Shown: positions 1-9,709, counted from the stretch's first letter. The stretch is DNA of 64,000 bases from JAPOXR01 sp965199765 (GCA_965199765.1 CBDATC010000001.1:1364001-1428000), one strand, 5' to 3'. The notes: generated from the sequence alone by a model not told the origin. Made by a program: numbers and translations.

Positions 1-243
1 GTCAATGTGCCGAAGGGAGGATACTTCCTCTGGGTTGAATTCCCGAAAGGAACAAACTGTGAAAAGCTGGTTGAGCTCGGCATTGACGAGGGGGTTGAGG
101 TGACGCCTGGACGGCTCAGTTTTTCAACTGACGATCCGGGGAACTTCATCCGAATGGCTTACAGTTTTGCCTCGGTTGAACAGATCAAAGAAGGTGTTTC
201 GATGATCAGCGCCGCTTGGCGTAATCTGCGGCATTCTGTGTGA
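1..243 (+). CDS. PLP-dependent aminotransferase, C-terminal end (5'-truncated by window)
   Basis: The open frame enters at base 1 and stops at 243, so only the last 80 or so residues are present. The segment contains the block PKGGYFLWVEFP followed by GVEVTPGRLFS-like sequence, which is typical of the small domain of fold-type I aminotransferases of the 2-aminoadipate/MocR-like group. The PLP lysine lies outside the window. The next gene starts 25 bases downstream on the same strand and encodes a deacylase, so the two may share a transcript and act on one amino-acid-derived substrate. The specific substrate cannot be read from this fragment. Confidence 0.75.
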   Translation, partial: VNVPKGGYFLWVEFPKGTNCEKLVELGIDEGVEVTPGRLSFSTDDPGNFIRMAYSFASVEQIKEGVSMISAAWRNLRHSV

Positions 244-268
244 AAGCAAAATTAATCGGGAGACATAC

Positions 269-1294
269 ATGCCCTGTCCCAAAGCGAGTCTAGCGCCATC
301 CTGCGAGATTGATCTTGATGCAGACGGAAAGCAGCACGGTTACGTGCGCATTCAATTCAGTTCTGACCGCTCGGCATATGGCTGGCTGCCTCTGCCGATC
401 ATGTCCATAAAGCGCGGCGGGGGCCCGGTTGCTGTTGTGATTGGCGCCAATCATGGCGATGAGTATGAAGGCGTCTCAATCACCAATGGTCTTTACCAAG
501 AACTTACGCCGGAAGACATTGAAGGTCAGATTATTTTTCTTCCGGCGGCGAACGCGCCTGCATATTATTCCGGGCGCCGCACTTCGCCATTGGACTGGAC
601 TGGAGAGGCAAATCTAAACCGGATGTTTCCCGGCAATCAGTACGGATCGCCCACCGAGATGATCGCTTGGTATATCACCAATCATATCGTGCCGCGCGGC
701 GACGTCTTTTTCGATCTTCATTCTGCTGGCAAGTCCATTGACCATTATCCGTCCGTGAAGATCCGTTTGATGGGAGACGAATTTAAGGACGCGATGCAGA
801 TGCGATTTCTTGAACTGTTCGGCGCGCCTTTGGGAATCGTGGGAAATCGCGTGCATGAAACAACGCTTTCGGGCGAGATATTGCCGCTGGACAAGATCTA
901 TCTGTCGACTGAACTCGGAGGCGGCGGAAAAATCCGGCCATGGATTCGCCGGTTCGCCTATAACGGATTGAAGCGCTGCCTGCGTGCTATGGGCGTCTAT
1001 AAGAAAGACGAAGACCTGCCGGAGCCTGAGCATAAAGTTGCCTTAAAGTCCATGCAGACAGGCGATCACTACATTTTTGCTCATAAGGATGGAATGTTTG
1101 AGCCGGTAGTCGATCTGGGCGATACCGTCGAAGATGGGCAGTTCGCCGGGTATATCTGGAATTTGAAAGAGCCCTGGGAGAGGCCGGCGGAACTTCACTT
1201 CAATCGGGGTGGTGTCGTATTTTGCAAACGCACGCCGGCTTTGTGTGAAATCGGCGATACGCTGTTCTTTACTCTCAGCGAATACGAAGGTTGA
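269..1294 (+). CDS. Succinylglutamate desuccinylase/aspartoacylase-family deacylase (DoeB/EutE-like)
   Basis: A 341-residue zinc-dependent amidohydrolase of the M14-like aspartoacylase family. The first zinc motif is visible in GANHGDEYEG (His and Glu, about residues 58-67), the second in FFDLHSAG (about 148-155), and a late Glu in STELGGGG. Length and layout resemble N-acetyl-diaminobutyrate deacetylase DoeB and EutE of ectoine breakdown, and the neighbouring aminotransferase would fit that route. However, no ectoine hydrolase (DoeA) is visible here, so the role is inferred only. The protein probably removes an acyl group from an amino acid or diamine in the cytoplasm. Confidence 0.8.
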   Translation: MPCPKASLAPSCEIDLDADGKQHGYVRIQFSSDRSAYGWLPLPIMSIKRGGGPVAVVIGANHGDEYEGVSITNGLYQELTPEDIEGQIIFLPAANAPAYYSGRRTSPLDWTGEANLNRMFPGNQYGSPTEMIAWYITNHIVPRGDVFFDLHSAGKSIDHYPSVKIRLMGDEFKDAMQMRFLELFGAPLGIVGNRVHETTLSGEILPLDKIYLSTELGGGGKIRPWIRRFAYNGLKRCLRAMGVYKKDEDLPEPEHKVALKSMQTGDHYIFAHKDGMFEPVVDLGDTVEDGQFAGYIWNLKEPWERPAELHFNRGGVVFCKRTPALCEIGDTLFFTLSEYEG

Positions 1295-1593
1295 TTTCGG
1301 CTGCCGGTTTCCCGCGTGTCAGTTTGCAGCGGTTGAGGGAACGGCCTTGGGCAAAATGTATGCGCAATGCATTGCATTTTGATTTTTGATGGATGGATGC
1401 CACAGCCAAGAGATCGCTTCGCGAGCAAGCGACTGAGACAAGCAGAGCTATGAACGGATGAAAACTTCGTTCATTGAAGCGTTCGCGCGGTGGTTTTACG
1501 CATAGAGCAAACTCCGCGGCATTGCGAATAACAAAGACCGTAAGTGTTTCCGCCCGTTTTGCGCTCAGTGAAGATGCAGTTGAATTCTTGGAA

Positions 1594-3042
1594 TCAAGAA
1601 GGCTTCTTTTTCGCGGGAGGATCAAGCCGGATCAATTTTTCCGCCGGAGACGGCATGCGATTCCATGCGTCGAGACCAGCGATCTTGTATGCCTCGGCAA
1701 GCGTTGGATAATTAAAGGTGTTTTCGACAAAATAGTCCACTGTGCCCTTAAGATTGAGAACCGCTTGAGCGATGTGAATCAGTTCCGTCGCCCCTTCACC
1801 GACGATTTGAACGCCGAGCAGCCGACGGGTTTTCAATGATACCAACATCTTCAACATCCCATGGTCCACACCCATGATGTGACCGCGAGATGTCTCGCGG
1901 AATCGGGCAATTCCAACTTCGTATTTGATTCCACGCTGCCGTAACTCTTCTTCGGACATGCCGCAGGTCGATATTTCGGGAACCGAGTAGATGCCGTAAG
2001 GAAACCAAGGCGATTGAGGTAGCGTAGGCACATCCAGCGCATGGCAGGCGGCAACGCGCCCCTGCTGAAGCGCCGTGGAGGCAAGACATGGAAATCCGAT
2101 GACGTCTCCAGCTGCATAGATGCTGGGAACAGCGGTTCGGTAGGTTGTTCGGTCAACCTCGATCCTACCCCGGTGATCAACGCCAAGTCCGCAAGCCGCC
2201 AGATTGAGATGATCAGTCGCGCCCATTCTGCCCGCTGCGAACATAAGCATATCCGCGCGCACCCGCCTTCCTGTATCCATTTCGACTGCCACTGAATGAT
2301 CGTCGACTTCGAAATTCGTAATCTGGGTGCCGAGTCGCAAATCGAGTCCCATATCTTGAATTTCCGACATAAATTCTCTGATCAATGTCTGGTCGATAAA
2401 GTCGAGAAAGCTATCTCGCGGCTCGACAAGGGTTGTCCGTATATCAAGCGCCTGCATCATGGTTGCATACTCGACACCAATGACGCCGGCGCCGACGACG
2501 ATGATGCTTCCAGGCACAAAGTCCAATTCGACGATGCCGTCGCTGTCGATCACATTCCGATCATTGAACGGCACATATTCAGGGCGAAACGGGATGGTGC
2601 CTGTGCTAATCAAAAATCGTTCGGCGGTGAAGGTGAATCGTTCGCCTTTTTCACCGGTAACTTCAATGCTTGACGGAGAGCTGAATTGGGCCGCTCCTGC
2701 GAATGTCTGCACTCGATTGCGGGCGAACTGATGTTCGAGCACTTCCACTTCGTACTCAAGCGTTTTGCGAAGGCGGATTCTAAGATCTTCTGCGCCAATG
2801 TTTCGTTTGACCCGGTACGAACGACCATAAAAGTTTCGCTCTCTCCAGCCAGAGAGATTCAGAATTGTTTCGCGAAAGGTTTTTGATGGGATTGTTCCGG
2901 TATGAACCGAGACGCCCCCTACCTTCCGACCGCGTTCTACAACAAGCACGCTGCGCTTGAGCTTCGCCGCTTGTATCGCCGCGCTGCGGCCCGCCGGGCC
3001 GCTTCCAATGACGATGAGGTCAAAATGATTTTGATAGCTCAT
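1594..3042 (-). CDS. sthA: Soluble pyridine nucleotide transhydrogenase
   Basis: A 482-residue flavoprotein that exchanges hydride between NADPH and NAD+. The FAD-binding motif GSGPAG is near the N-terminus, the NAD(P) motif VVGAGVIGVEY lies near residue 190, and the C-terminal dimerisation domain follows AAGDVIG. Where lipoamide dehydrogenases have the redox pair CxxxxC, this protein reads GGVSVHTGTIPSK: both cysteines are replaced by Ser and Thr. Loss of the second cysteine is normal in SthA and argues against a disulfide reductase. The C-terminus is about 15 residues longer than in E. coli SthA. It is transcribed away from dgoK and appears monocistronic. Confidence 0.9.
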   Translation of the reverse strand: MSYQNHFDLIVIGSGPAGRSAAIQAAKLKRSVLVVERGRKVGGVSVHTGTIPSKTFRETILNLSGWRERNFYGRSYRVKRNIGAEDLRIRLRKTLEYEVEVLEHQFARNRVQTFAGAAQFSSPSSIEVTGEKGERFTFTAERFLISTGTIPFRPEYVPFNDRNVIDSDGIVELDFVPGSIIVVGAGVIGVEYATMMQALDIRTTLVEPRDSFLDFIDQTLIREFMSEIQDMGLDLRLGTQITNFEVDDHSVAVEMDTGRRVRADMLMFAAGRMGATDHLNLAACGLGVDHRGRIEVDRTTYRTAVPSIYAAGDVIGFPCLASTALQQGRVAACHALDVPTLPQSPWFPYGIYSVPEISTCGMSEEELRQRGIKYEVGIARFRETSRGHIMGVDHGMLKMLVSLKTRRLLGVQIVGEGATELIHIAQAVLNLKGTVDYFVENTFNYPTLAEAYKIAGLDAWNRMPSPAEKLIRLDPPAKKKPS

Positions 3043-3704
3043 TCACTGATTCCTTGCAGAGGCGTTGTCAGTGGGGCGATCCGCTCAAATTCGAAGCAAC
3101 AAATTACGATTCCTCAGCCCAAACAAGTGTGGGTTTTCGGGTGTCCGAGGACACAGTTGATTGTTAAGCGGGCTCGACTGCTCAAAATACGACCGAATAG
3201 GCCCAAACCAAAACGGCCAGAGTTCAAAGAAGTAGGTGCTTTGCTGACCATAAGGCGCATAAGCGCCACTATCTTGCTTGCTGCATTATTGTCAATTCTC
3301 CGGCTTCCGAACCTTTGAAAATCTTTTGTGTTTGTCCGATTAGGAAAATCGCAAAGCTTTGGAATTCCGAATGAGAGACTCAAGGGCTGCTCTATTCCCT
3401 AACGAAAAAATGGAGATTTTTGTGCGTCTCCGACCGCGTTTGGCAGCGCCGAGCGTCAAATGGTCAGGACGCAATGCGGTGCAGGAACCGTGATCGTGTC
3501 CATGACAAATCCCGTTGGCGAAAGCAATTAGTGCAGGCGCGTGGATCAATACACCGGTTGATCTTTTGGGCATTATTTTACGGTTAATCAGCAGAGAGGA
3601 ACTGAGCTTCTGCATAACCTAAATCTGTCGATCACGCCTGCAACCGAGCGTCCTCCGGTATGACAAGTTTCGAAATCGCTGTCACATGGCAGCCCAAAGT
3701 GCCG
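3043..3704. other. Intergenic region without recognisable gene
   Basis: 662 bases lie between the 3' end of dgoK and the start of sthA, both on the minus strand. Several short frames are open, but none has a convincing ribosome site or recognisable motif. The part next to sthA should hold its promoter. I see no clear insertion-sequence end or hairpin here. Confidence 0.5.
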
Positions 3705-4631
3705 CTATGCAAGAGATAGTGAAAGCAACCCTGCGGTCTTGGCGATGATATACTGCCCCAACGCAGCCGACTCGCCGGGAGCTTGGTCGGAGGGGATTCC
3801 TGCCATATCCAAGGCAATCCCGTAGCGCCGGCCAAGGTCTTCGTTGGCGATGCACGTCACTCGGCAGTGATCGCCGATATCACTCCGCACCGCCGCGATT
3901 TCCGCTCCAATCAGCAATCCAGAAAGGTAATCTCCGGTTTGTTCTCGTTGAATCTTTTCAAATAGAGGCAGGGTGCGGACGTGGAACAATCGATGCAGCA
4001 GACTAGGTTGCCCGGTAAGGCCTGCCTCGACGCCCAGCCGAAAACCGTCCTCGCTTTGGCAGTCATGGCCGATGAATGCGCCAAGGATCGTATGGTTCTT
4101 AAGCGCGGCAAAGAGTTCGCCGGTCATGTAGGTCGAAAAAGCTTCGATGCGGCCATTTCGGACTTCGATCCATTTGCTGTGCGTGCCCGGTATGACAAAT
4201 TTTCCGTCGATCTTTGCGGCGACGCCGATAATCTGGGTTTCTTCGCCGCGCATGATGTCGGGAACACCGTTATTTTCGGTCCGGATGCCAGTGATGAAGT
4301 TAACCGTTTTACCCGTCGATGTTTTATGGGAAACGATTGCGTCTGCAAGTTCGGCGGGACCGCAGGGCGTTACCTGATACGGAGTTTCAAGCCAGCCGCT
4401 GCGGCTGGTGATCATGCCTGAGGCTATAATCGGCACGGAGCCATTGGCTGTCCAGCCACCGATCATGCGCTCGAACACAGGTTCAAACGCACCGTTCTTT
4501 ACCGACAGAATTCCCGCCGCTTCTTGACGGTGGTCCAAGATTGCGCCGTCCGACGCCATGAGAAATGCCCGAAGCGAGGAGGTTCCCCAGTCGATGCCGA
4601 TGAGAACGGGATCAGATGCATCCGAGCTCAT
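3705..4631 (-). CDS. dgoK: 2-dehydro-3-deoxygalactonokinase
   Basis: A 308-residue kinase of the DgoK family, which phosphorylates 2-keto-3-deoxygalactonate in the De Ley-Doudoroff route of galactose. The N-terminal phosphate motif IGIDWGTSSLRAFL and internal blocks such as SGMITSRSGW, RGEETQI and PGTHSKW are characteristic of the family. The partner aldolase (DgoA) that usually adjoins it is not present in the 660 bases downstream, so the gene stands alone here. Upstream, on the other strand, lie the remains of a peptide-binding protein gene with no metabolic link. Confidence 0.88.
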   Translation of the reverse strand: MSSDASDPVLIGIDWGTSSLRAFLMASDGAILDHRQEAAGILSVKNGAFEPVFERMIGGWTANGSVPIIASGMITSRSGWLETPYQVTPCGPAELADAIVSHKTSTGKTVNFITGIRTENNGVPDIMRGEETQIIGVAAKIDGKFVIPGTHSKWIEVRNGRIEAFSTYMTGELFAALKNHTILGAFIGHDCQSEDGFRLGVEAGLTGQPSLLHRLFHVRTLPLFEKIQREQTGDYLSGLLIGAEIAAVRSDIGDHCRVTCIANEDLGRRYGIALDMAGIPSDQAPGESAALGQYIIAKTAGLLSLSLA

Positions 4632-4739
4632 TGAGAATCCTCTGCAGTTTTACCCTGCATTATCCGATTTCGGATGTCTTGTTTGCGGCGCATGGCGATA
4701 TTCCGAATGTTTTTCACTCGGCCGGAGCGGTGTTCAAGC

Positions 4740-5380
4740 CGATTGCACTTCACAGATCTCCGCATCGCAATCCCTCGGAGAAGACCAGCTTGCTTTAGTC
4801 TCAGCTGTATGGAAAGAAAATGCAATTCGTTCATGCGCAGCAATCGTTGCCGCCGCTTTATCCATTCATAGTGCCGACACGATATCGTTCGGTTCAAGTC
4901 CGAAATGTCGACTTGGTCAATTCCGTTCCGATTCAGAATGCCGGCCAGCTTAATCCCTTCCTTGATGCCATGCCTGTGCGGAATTACTGGCCCGAACTCG
5001 GAATTGACAATTTCAATTTGTATCTTCTCGGCTGGTCGCCCGGCACGTTCGATCATGAGCGCCCGGTCCGGTTTCTTGTTTCCACGTCAAACTCAGAAAA
5101 AAACAGGGGTTGTAAAATTTCGGCTGACTTTCCAACGCGCGCTTCGACGAACGTCTTCCATTGATTCAATCGGAAATCGACGACAGCAAGCGTCAGGCGA
5201 AGATCGACAAAATCGTGCCCATTTATCAAACCGGGCATGCGTATGTGCCGATCTGCGTTCAACCGCTGGTCCGGGGCACAAGAGCCAATTCGAGGGTGCG
5301 GACAAGCTTGCCTTTTCTCGCCAACAAGCGCAAATTGTCCGCTGCTATTCCGACCTGCGTTGAAATTGACTGCAGCGTGC
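4740..5380 (+). pseudogene. Decayed ABC-type peptide-binding protein gene (SBP_bac_5 C-terminal part)
   Basis: No intact frame exists, but joined frames give the C-terminal half of a dipeptide-type binding protein. One frame (about 4990-5095) reads YWPELGIDNFNLYLLGWSPG followed by TFD; a second (from 5119) reads LSNARFDE, then IQSEIDDSKRQAKIDKIVP, then AYVPICVQPLVRGTR. Between them are a frameshift near 5100-5115 and stops near 5113 and 5125. The block order (LLGWSPGTFD, SNxxxDE, KRQxxID, YVPIxxQPLxxGTR) is that of the family. It sits immediately before the Dpp-type permeases, where the operon's binding-protein gene would be expected. The N-terminal half was not recovered and the 5' limit is approximate. 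Confidence 0.6.
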
Positions 5381-5464
5381 CGCTTTTGCCAGTGTGGCGG
5401 AATGGTGGTAAACCGAAACGCAGTTCGGCGGACGTGACCACCGAACAGCGGAGGGGCGCTGATC

Positions 5465-6442
5465 TTGCTGAGCTATATCATCAGACGGGTTTTTCAGTCG
5501 CTTATTGTTCTGCTGGTCGTCGGTTTCGTTGCATTTTCCATGTTCCGTTTTGTCGGCGATCCGGTAGACAATATGCTGGGGCAGGAGCGAACACAGGCGG
5601 ATATTGATCGCCTGCGGACACAGCTCGGACTCGATCAGCCGTTTCCAGTGCAGTATGTGAAATTCCTGCAGGGGGCTGTGCAGGGCAATTTCGGAGTGTC
5701 TTATCGGCAAGGCCGTCCGGTGGCGGACATCATTGCCGAACGCGCGCCCGCCACATTGGAGCTTGCTGCCGTCTCTGGCTTGTTCGCCATTGTGTTCGGC
5801 ATCATTATGGGAGTTTTCACAGCGATCCGGCGCAACGGTTTGGCGGCCAATGTAATCATGACCGGTTCGCTCATCGGCGTTTCGCTGCCAACTTTTCTTA
5901 TTGGCATATTACTCATCTATATCTTTTCGGTGGAGTTGGACCTCCTGCCATCTTTTGGGCGGGGAGAGGTTATTGACTTGGGCTGGTGGACCACCGGGTT
6001 TCTAACAGCCGGAGGCTGGAAGGCGCTGATTTTGCCCTCAATAACTTTGGGCCTTTACCAAATGACCTTGATCATGCGGCTTGTGCGATCGGAGATGTTG
6101 GAAGTGCTGCGCCAGGACTATATCCGCTTTGCCCGCGCCCGAGGTCTGCGCGAGCGGTCGGTCAATTTTCGCCATGCAATCAAGAATACCCTTGTGCCGG
6201 TGATTACGGTGACCGGACTGCAGCTTGGTTCGATTATTGCATTCGCGATCATTACGGAATCGGTGTTTCAATGGCCGGGCGTTGGTCTTTTATTCATCAA
6301 CGCGGTGCAGTTTGTCGATATTCCTGTCATGGCAGCGTATCTGATGCTCATATCAGTAATGTTTGTTGGCATTAACCTTGTCGTCGACATGCTGTATTTT
6401 GCCATTGATCCACGCCTGCGCTCGGACGGCGGCACAGGATGA
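5465..6442 (+). CDS. Dipeptide/oligopeptide-type ABC transporter permease (DppB-like)
   Basis: A 325-residue inner-membrane permease of the DppB family. The N-terminus (YIIRRVFQSLIVLLVVGFVAF) forms the first membrane segment, and the DppB-typical stretch RTQLGLDQPFPVQYVKFL follows. The cytoplasmic EAA loop is near DYIRFARARGL. The start is TTG, with a GGAGGGG ribosome site 8-9 bases upstream. It begins a three- or four-gene transporter operon, but its binding-protein gene just upstream is decayed, so the complex may use another binding protein or may be idle. Confidence 0.88.
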   Translation: MLSYIIRRVFQSLIVLLVVGFVAFSMFRFVGDPVDNMLGQERTQADIDRLRTQLGLDQPFPVQYVKFLQGAVQGNFGVSYRQGRPVADIIAERAPATLELAAVSGLFAIVFGIIMGVFTAIRRNGLAANVIMTGSLIGVSLPTFLIGILLIYIFSVELDLLPSFGRGEVIDLGWWTTGFLTAGGWKALILPSITLGLYQMTLIMRLVRSEMLEVLRQDYIRFARARGLRERSVNFRHAIKNTLVPVITVTGLQLGSIIAFAIITESVFQWPGVGLLFINAVQFVDIPVMAAYLMLISVMFVGINLVVDMLYFAIDPRLRSDGGTG

Positions 6443-6667
6443 TGTCCGGCCCATCTTCTTTTTGCGTCGCATCGGCTGCCGGACTCCGGCCCCCGCATCT
6501 CGGCAAGCTGGATATCGTTCCATCTTTCGGTGGATTTGCAGGACAATCGAGAGGTTGGCCAATGAATTTAATTTGGGGAAAGTCCCTCAAGCGGTGCGAA
6601 GCGCAACGGATTTCTTTCAATCTGCTTGGAGAGGCAAAGGCTGTCCCAAGAGCGCGGGGAATCGGGA

Positions 6668-7624
6668 ATGGCTGATTCTGCCAAAGAAAGCTCGGTCAAA
6701 GCCGCGGCCAATGGGCGTTTAGCAATCTTTCTTGCCTCCGATTTCTTCTATTCGTTCCGACGCTCGCAAGTTGCAGTGATCTCATCCCTGGTCGTTATGC
6801 TGCTTTTCTTCGGCGCTCTCTTTGCCCCATTGATCGCGCCCCACGATCCGTTCAATCCGGCTTCTCTGAATCTCATGAACGGGTTCACCCCTCCGGGCAC
6901 ACCCAATGCGTTTACCGGTGATAGTTTTTTCCTTGGCACCGACGATCAGGGCCGTGACGTTTTCTCCACGATTCTGTATGGCATGCGCATCTCGCTTTTC
7001 GTGGGTTTTGCCGCTGTGCTGCTCGCCATGGTGTTGGGTGTGGTCTTGGGACTGATTGCCGGTTATGTCGGCGGCTGGATCGAAACGATAATCATGCGCA
7101 TCGCTGACATTCAGCTGACGTTCCCCTCAATTCTCGTCGCCATGTTGATTTTTGGCATCGCCAAAGGTTTCACGCCGGTCGAATATCGGGATCAGATGGC
7201 GATTTGGGTCTTGATCATTGCGATCGGCCTTTCAGATTGGGTGCAGTTCGCACGTGTGATCCGTGGCGCGACCTTGGTGGAAAAGAACAAAGAATACGTG
7301 CAGGCTGCCCGCATGATCGGCCGTTCCAGTCCAGCCATAATGCTAAAGCACATTCTCCCCAATGTTCTTTCTCCTGTCCTTGTGATCGCCACGATTTCGC
7401 TGGCTCTGGCCATCATCGCAGAAGCTACGCTTTCTTTCCTTGGCGTCGGCGCGCCACCCACACAACCCTCCCTTGGCACACTGATCCGCATCGGGCAGGG
7501 TTTTCTCTTTTCGGGGGAATGGTGGATTCTGTTCTTTCCCGCTTGTACGCTTCTTGCGCTCGCGCTCTCGGTGAATCTCTTGGGCGATTGGCTTCGCGAT
7601 GCGCTGAATCCGAGGCTCAGATGA
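6668..7624 (+). CDS. Dipeptide/oligopeptide-type ABC transporter permease (DppC-like)
   Basis: A 318-residue permease of the DppC family. It has the N-terminal OppC-type membrane segment (VAVISSLVVMLLFFGALFAPLIAPHDP) and the block FFLGTDDQGRDVFSTILYG, followed by a five-helix core whose EAA loop is near EYVQAARMIGRSS. An in-frame start 14 codons earlier is possible, but ATG 6668 gives the usual N-terminal length. The 225 bases between it and the DppB-like gene hold nothing recognisable. The stop overlaps the next small reading frame by four bases. Confidence 0.88.
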   Translation: MADSAKESSVKAAANGRLAIFLASDFFYSFRRSQVAVISSLVVMLLFFGALFAPLIAPHDPFNPASLNLMNGFTPPGTPNAFTGDSFFLGTDDQGRDVFSTILYGMRISLFVGFAAVLLAMVLGVVLGLIAGYVGGWIETIIMRIADIQLTFPSILVAMLIFGIAKGFTPVEYRDQMAIWVLIIAIGLSDWVQFARVIRGATLVEKNKEYVQAARMIGRSSPAIMLKHILPNVLSPVLVIATISLALAIIAEATLSFLGVGAPPTQPSLGTLIRIGQGFLFSGEWWILFFPACTLLALALSVNLLGDWLRDALNPRLR

Positions 7625-7800
7625 ACCAGCAAACCGTTTTCTCGTTATTGATGACCATAGCCTTTCCGGCGGTCTGGCAGCTGGTTGCAGCCCCCCGAGA
7701 TGCAGCACAGATGGCGGGCCTGCCGCGCACGGCGGATAGTGCGGAAACTACGGTTCGTTTTTTGGCCGCCGAAGTGGAAAGCGGTGCTGACTTGGCATGA
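7621..7800 (+). CDS. Small translationally coupled protein with one membrane segment (unknown)
   Basis: A 59-residue frame joined to both neighbours by ATGA overlaps: its ATG overlaps the permease stop, and its TGA overlaps the ATG of the ATPase gene. The product begins MNQQTVFSLLMTIAFPAVWQ, a plausible membrane helix or signal anchor, followed by a polar tail rich in Ala and Thr. I do not recognise the family. The double overlap is what one expects of a real operon member, possibly a small accessory subunit. A chance frame that bridges the permease and ATPase for translational coupling is the alternative. Confidence 0.5.
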   Translation: MNQQTVFSLLMTIAFPAVWQLVAAPRDAAQMAGLPRTADSAETTVRFLAAEVESGADLA

Positions 7801-9521
7801 CCGAACCTGTCCTGTCCGTCCGCAACCTGACGGTTGAAATTCCCACGCGGCACGAAATTTTCAAACCGGTGCAAAACGTATCTTATGATATCGAACCTGG
7901 ACAGATCCACGGTGTCGTCGGCGAAAGCGGAGCGGGCAAATCCATGACGGGAAACGCCATCATCGGCCTTCTCGACCCACCGGCCCGAATTACCTCAGGC
8001 GAGGTTTATTTGCATGGCCGCCGCATAGACGCGCTCGCGGCAGAAGAAAAACGTGCAATCCGCGGAAAAGAAGTCAGCATGATCTTTCAAGATCCGCTGA
8101 CCTCGCTTAATCCGCTTTTCACCATCGGCGCACAGCTTGTGGAGACCATTCAGCTCCATCTGGGTCTTTCCGACAGCGCTGCGAAGAAACACGCGATCAC
8201 ACTGCTTGACCGCGTTGCTATCCCCAATTCCGCCGTGCGGTTTGATCAATATCCGCACCAGTTTTCCGGCGGGATGCGTCAGCGTGTTGTGATAGCTCTT
8301 GCTCTTTGCTCCGAACCGAAAGTCGTGGTGGCCGACGAGCCGACCACCGCGCTTGATGTTTCAATTCAAGCGCAAATCCTCGACTTGATCAAAGAGCTCG
8401 CCCGTGAACGGAAGATGGGTGTCATCCTCATCACACACGATATGGGGGTGATTGCCGATACAACCAATCAGGTCACTGTCATGTATATGGGCGAGGTGGT
8501 TGAAAGCGGTCCTACTCCTCAAGTCCTCGGTCGACCGCAGCACGCCTATACCAAGTCTCTCATCGCCGCGGTTCCGCGCCCGACAATCAAGCTCAAGCGG
8601 TTCCCGCTCATCGGCTATGGCGGGCGGGTGACAGAATTTCGCGTAGCCGACTTGGCACGCAATTGGCGGAAAACAGAGTCTTCCAAAGAGGGCAAACTGC
8701 TTGAAGTCAAAGGCGTTACCAAGCTCTTTCTTGAAAGGAGTTCATTGCTTCCGTCGATGCGGAAATATTTTACCGCTGTCGACCGTGTTTCTTTCGATAT
8801 TCATGATGGAGAGGTCTTTGGATTGGTTGGCGAAAGCGGTTCAGGCAAGTCCACCGTGGCTCGAATGATCGCCACTCTTCATTCTGTGGATAACGGACAA
8901 ATCTTCTTTGACGGCGAAGAGATGAAGGTGAATGACGCTGTCCAGCTTGCGGGCTACCGCCGTCAGATACAGATGATCTTTCAGGACCCGTATTCCAGCC
9001 TCAATCCCCGAATGAAAGTGTCCGACATCGTGGCTGAGCCGGCTCGGCACCATAAACTGATGGACGAGAGTGGCATTGCCGAACGGGTCAAAGAACTCCT
9101 GGATCGAGTTGGGCTGGGTGCGGAAGCGGCAACAAAATACCCGCATGAATTTTCCGGAGGCCAAAGGCAGCGCATATCCATTGCGCGCGCTCTGGCAACC
9201 CAACCGCGCTTTCTCATTTGCGACGAACCGACCAGTGCCCTGGATGTCTCGATTCAGGCGCAGATCCTGAACATATTGAAGGATCTGCAAGAGCATCTCG
9301 GCTTGACCATGCTCTTCATTAGTCATGATTTGCCGGTGGTTCGACAGATGTGCGGAAGGGTGGGAGTGTTGAAGCACGGCAAACTTGTAGAAGTTCAGGA
9401 TACAGAGGAACTCTTCGCCAATCCACAGCATGCCTACACTCAAGAACTCCTCGGTCTCATGCCGCGGCTGGACGGACTTTCGCAGGAAGGACTTTCCGAG
9501 CAAATGGTAAGCGCCGCTTAA
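7797..9521 (+). CDS. Fused double ATP-binding protein of a peptide-type ABC transporter (DppD-DppF fusion)
   Basis: A 574-residue protein with two complete nucleotide-binding domains in tandem. The first has Walker A GESGAGKS near residue 42 and signature FSGGMRQRV near 156. The second has Walker A GESGSGKS near 345 and signature FSGGQRQRI near 452. Each ends in an oligopeptide-transporter C-terminal motif (GRPQHAYTKSL and NPQHAYTQELL). It energises import through the two upstream permeases. Such fusions (GsiA/YejF-like) are common in Alphaproteobacteria. The ATG overlaps the stop of the preceding small frame. Confidence 0.92.
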   Translation: MTEPVLSVRNLTVEIPTRHEIFKPVQNVSYDIEPGQIHGVVGESGAGKSMTGNAIIGLLDPPARITSGEVYLHGRRIDALAAEEKRAIRGKEVSMIFQDPLTSLNPLFTIGAQLVETIQLHLGLSDSAAKKHAITLLDRVAIPNSAVRFDQYPHQFSGGMRQRVVIALALCSEPKVVVADEPTTALDVSIQAQILDLIKELARERKMGVILITHDMGVIADTTNQVTVMYMGEVVESGPTPQVLGRPQHAYTKSLIAAVPRPTIKLKRFPLIGYGGRVTEFRVADLARNWRKTESSKEGKLLEVKGVTKLFLERSSLLPSMRKYFTAVDRVSFDIHDGEVFGLVGESGSGKSTVARMIATLHSVDNGQIFFDGEEMKVNDAVQLAGYRRQIQMIFQDPYSSLNPRMKVSDIVAEPARHHKLMDESGIAERVKELLDRVGLGAEAATKYPHEFSGGQRQRISIARALATQPRFLICDEPTSALDVSIQAQILNILKDLQEHLGLTMLFISHDLPVVRQMCGRVGVLKHGKLVEVQDTEELFANPQHAYTQELLGLMPRLDGLSQEGLSEQMVSAA

Positions 9522-9709
9522 GATTCTATGTGAAAAGTGGTATTTTCGCCCGAAATCGCACCACGAACGCTTCGATCAGCCATGATGGGTCCGAACAGTG
9601 TCGGCGGATTTTTTCTTTGCAGCCGCGTTGTTTTGAAGCGTGAGCGGGATGACGGTTAAGGCAAAGAACCGGGGCGCCGCCGCGTTTCAGGCTCAAGCGA
9701 GAGCGATGC

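Noticed and set aside
614..1033. Long open frames on the opposite strand within the deacylase gene.
   Set aside because: Shadow of the real coding frame; no ribosome site, no recognisable motif.
1594..3042. Assignment as dihydrolipoamide dehydrogenase or mercuric reductase.
   Set aside because: Both redox-active cysteines are missing (SVHTGT in place of CxxxxC), and the sequence follows SthA.
4628..5056. A 142-codon minus-strand frame upstream of dgoK.
   Set aside because: It has no family motif, whereas the plus strand of the same stretch carries recognisable binding-protein blocks, so the minus frame is a shadow of the pseudogene.
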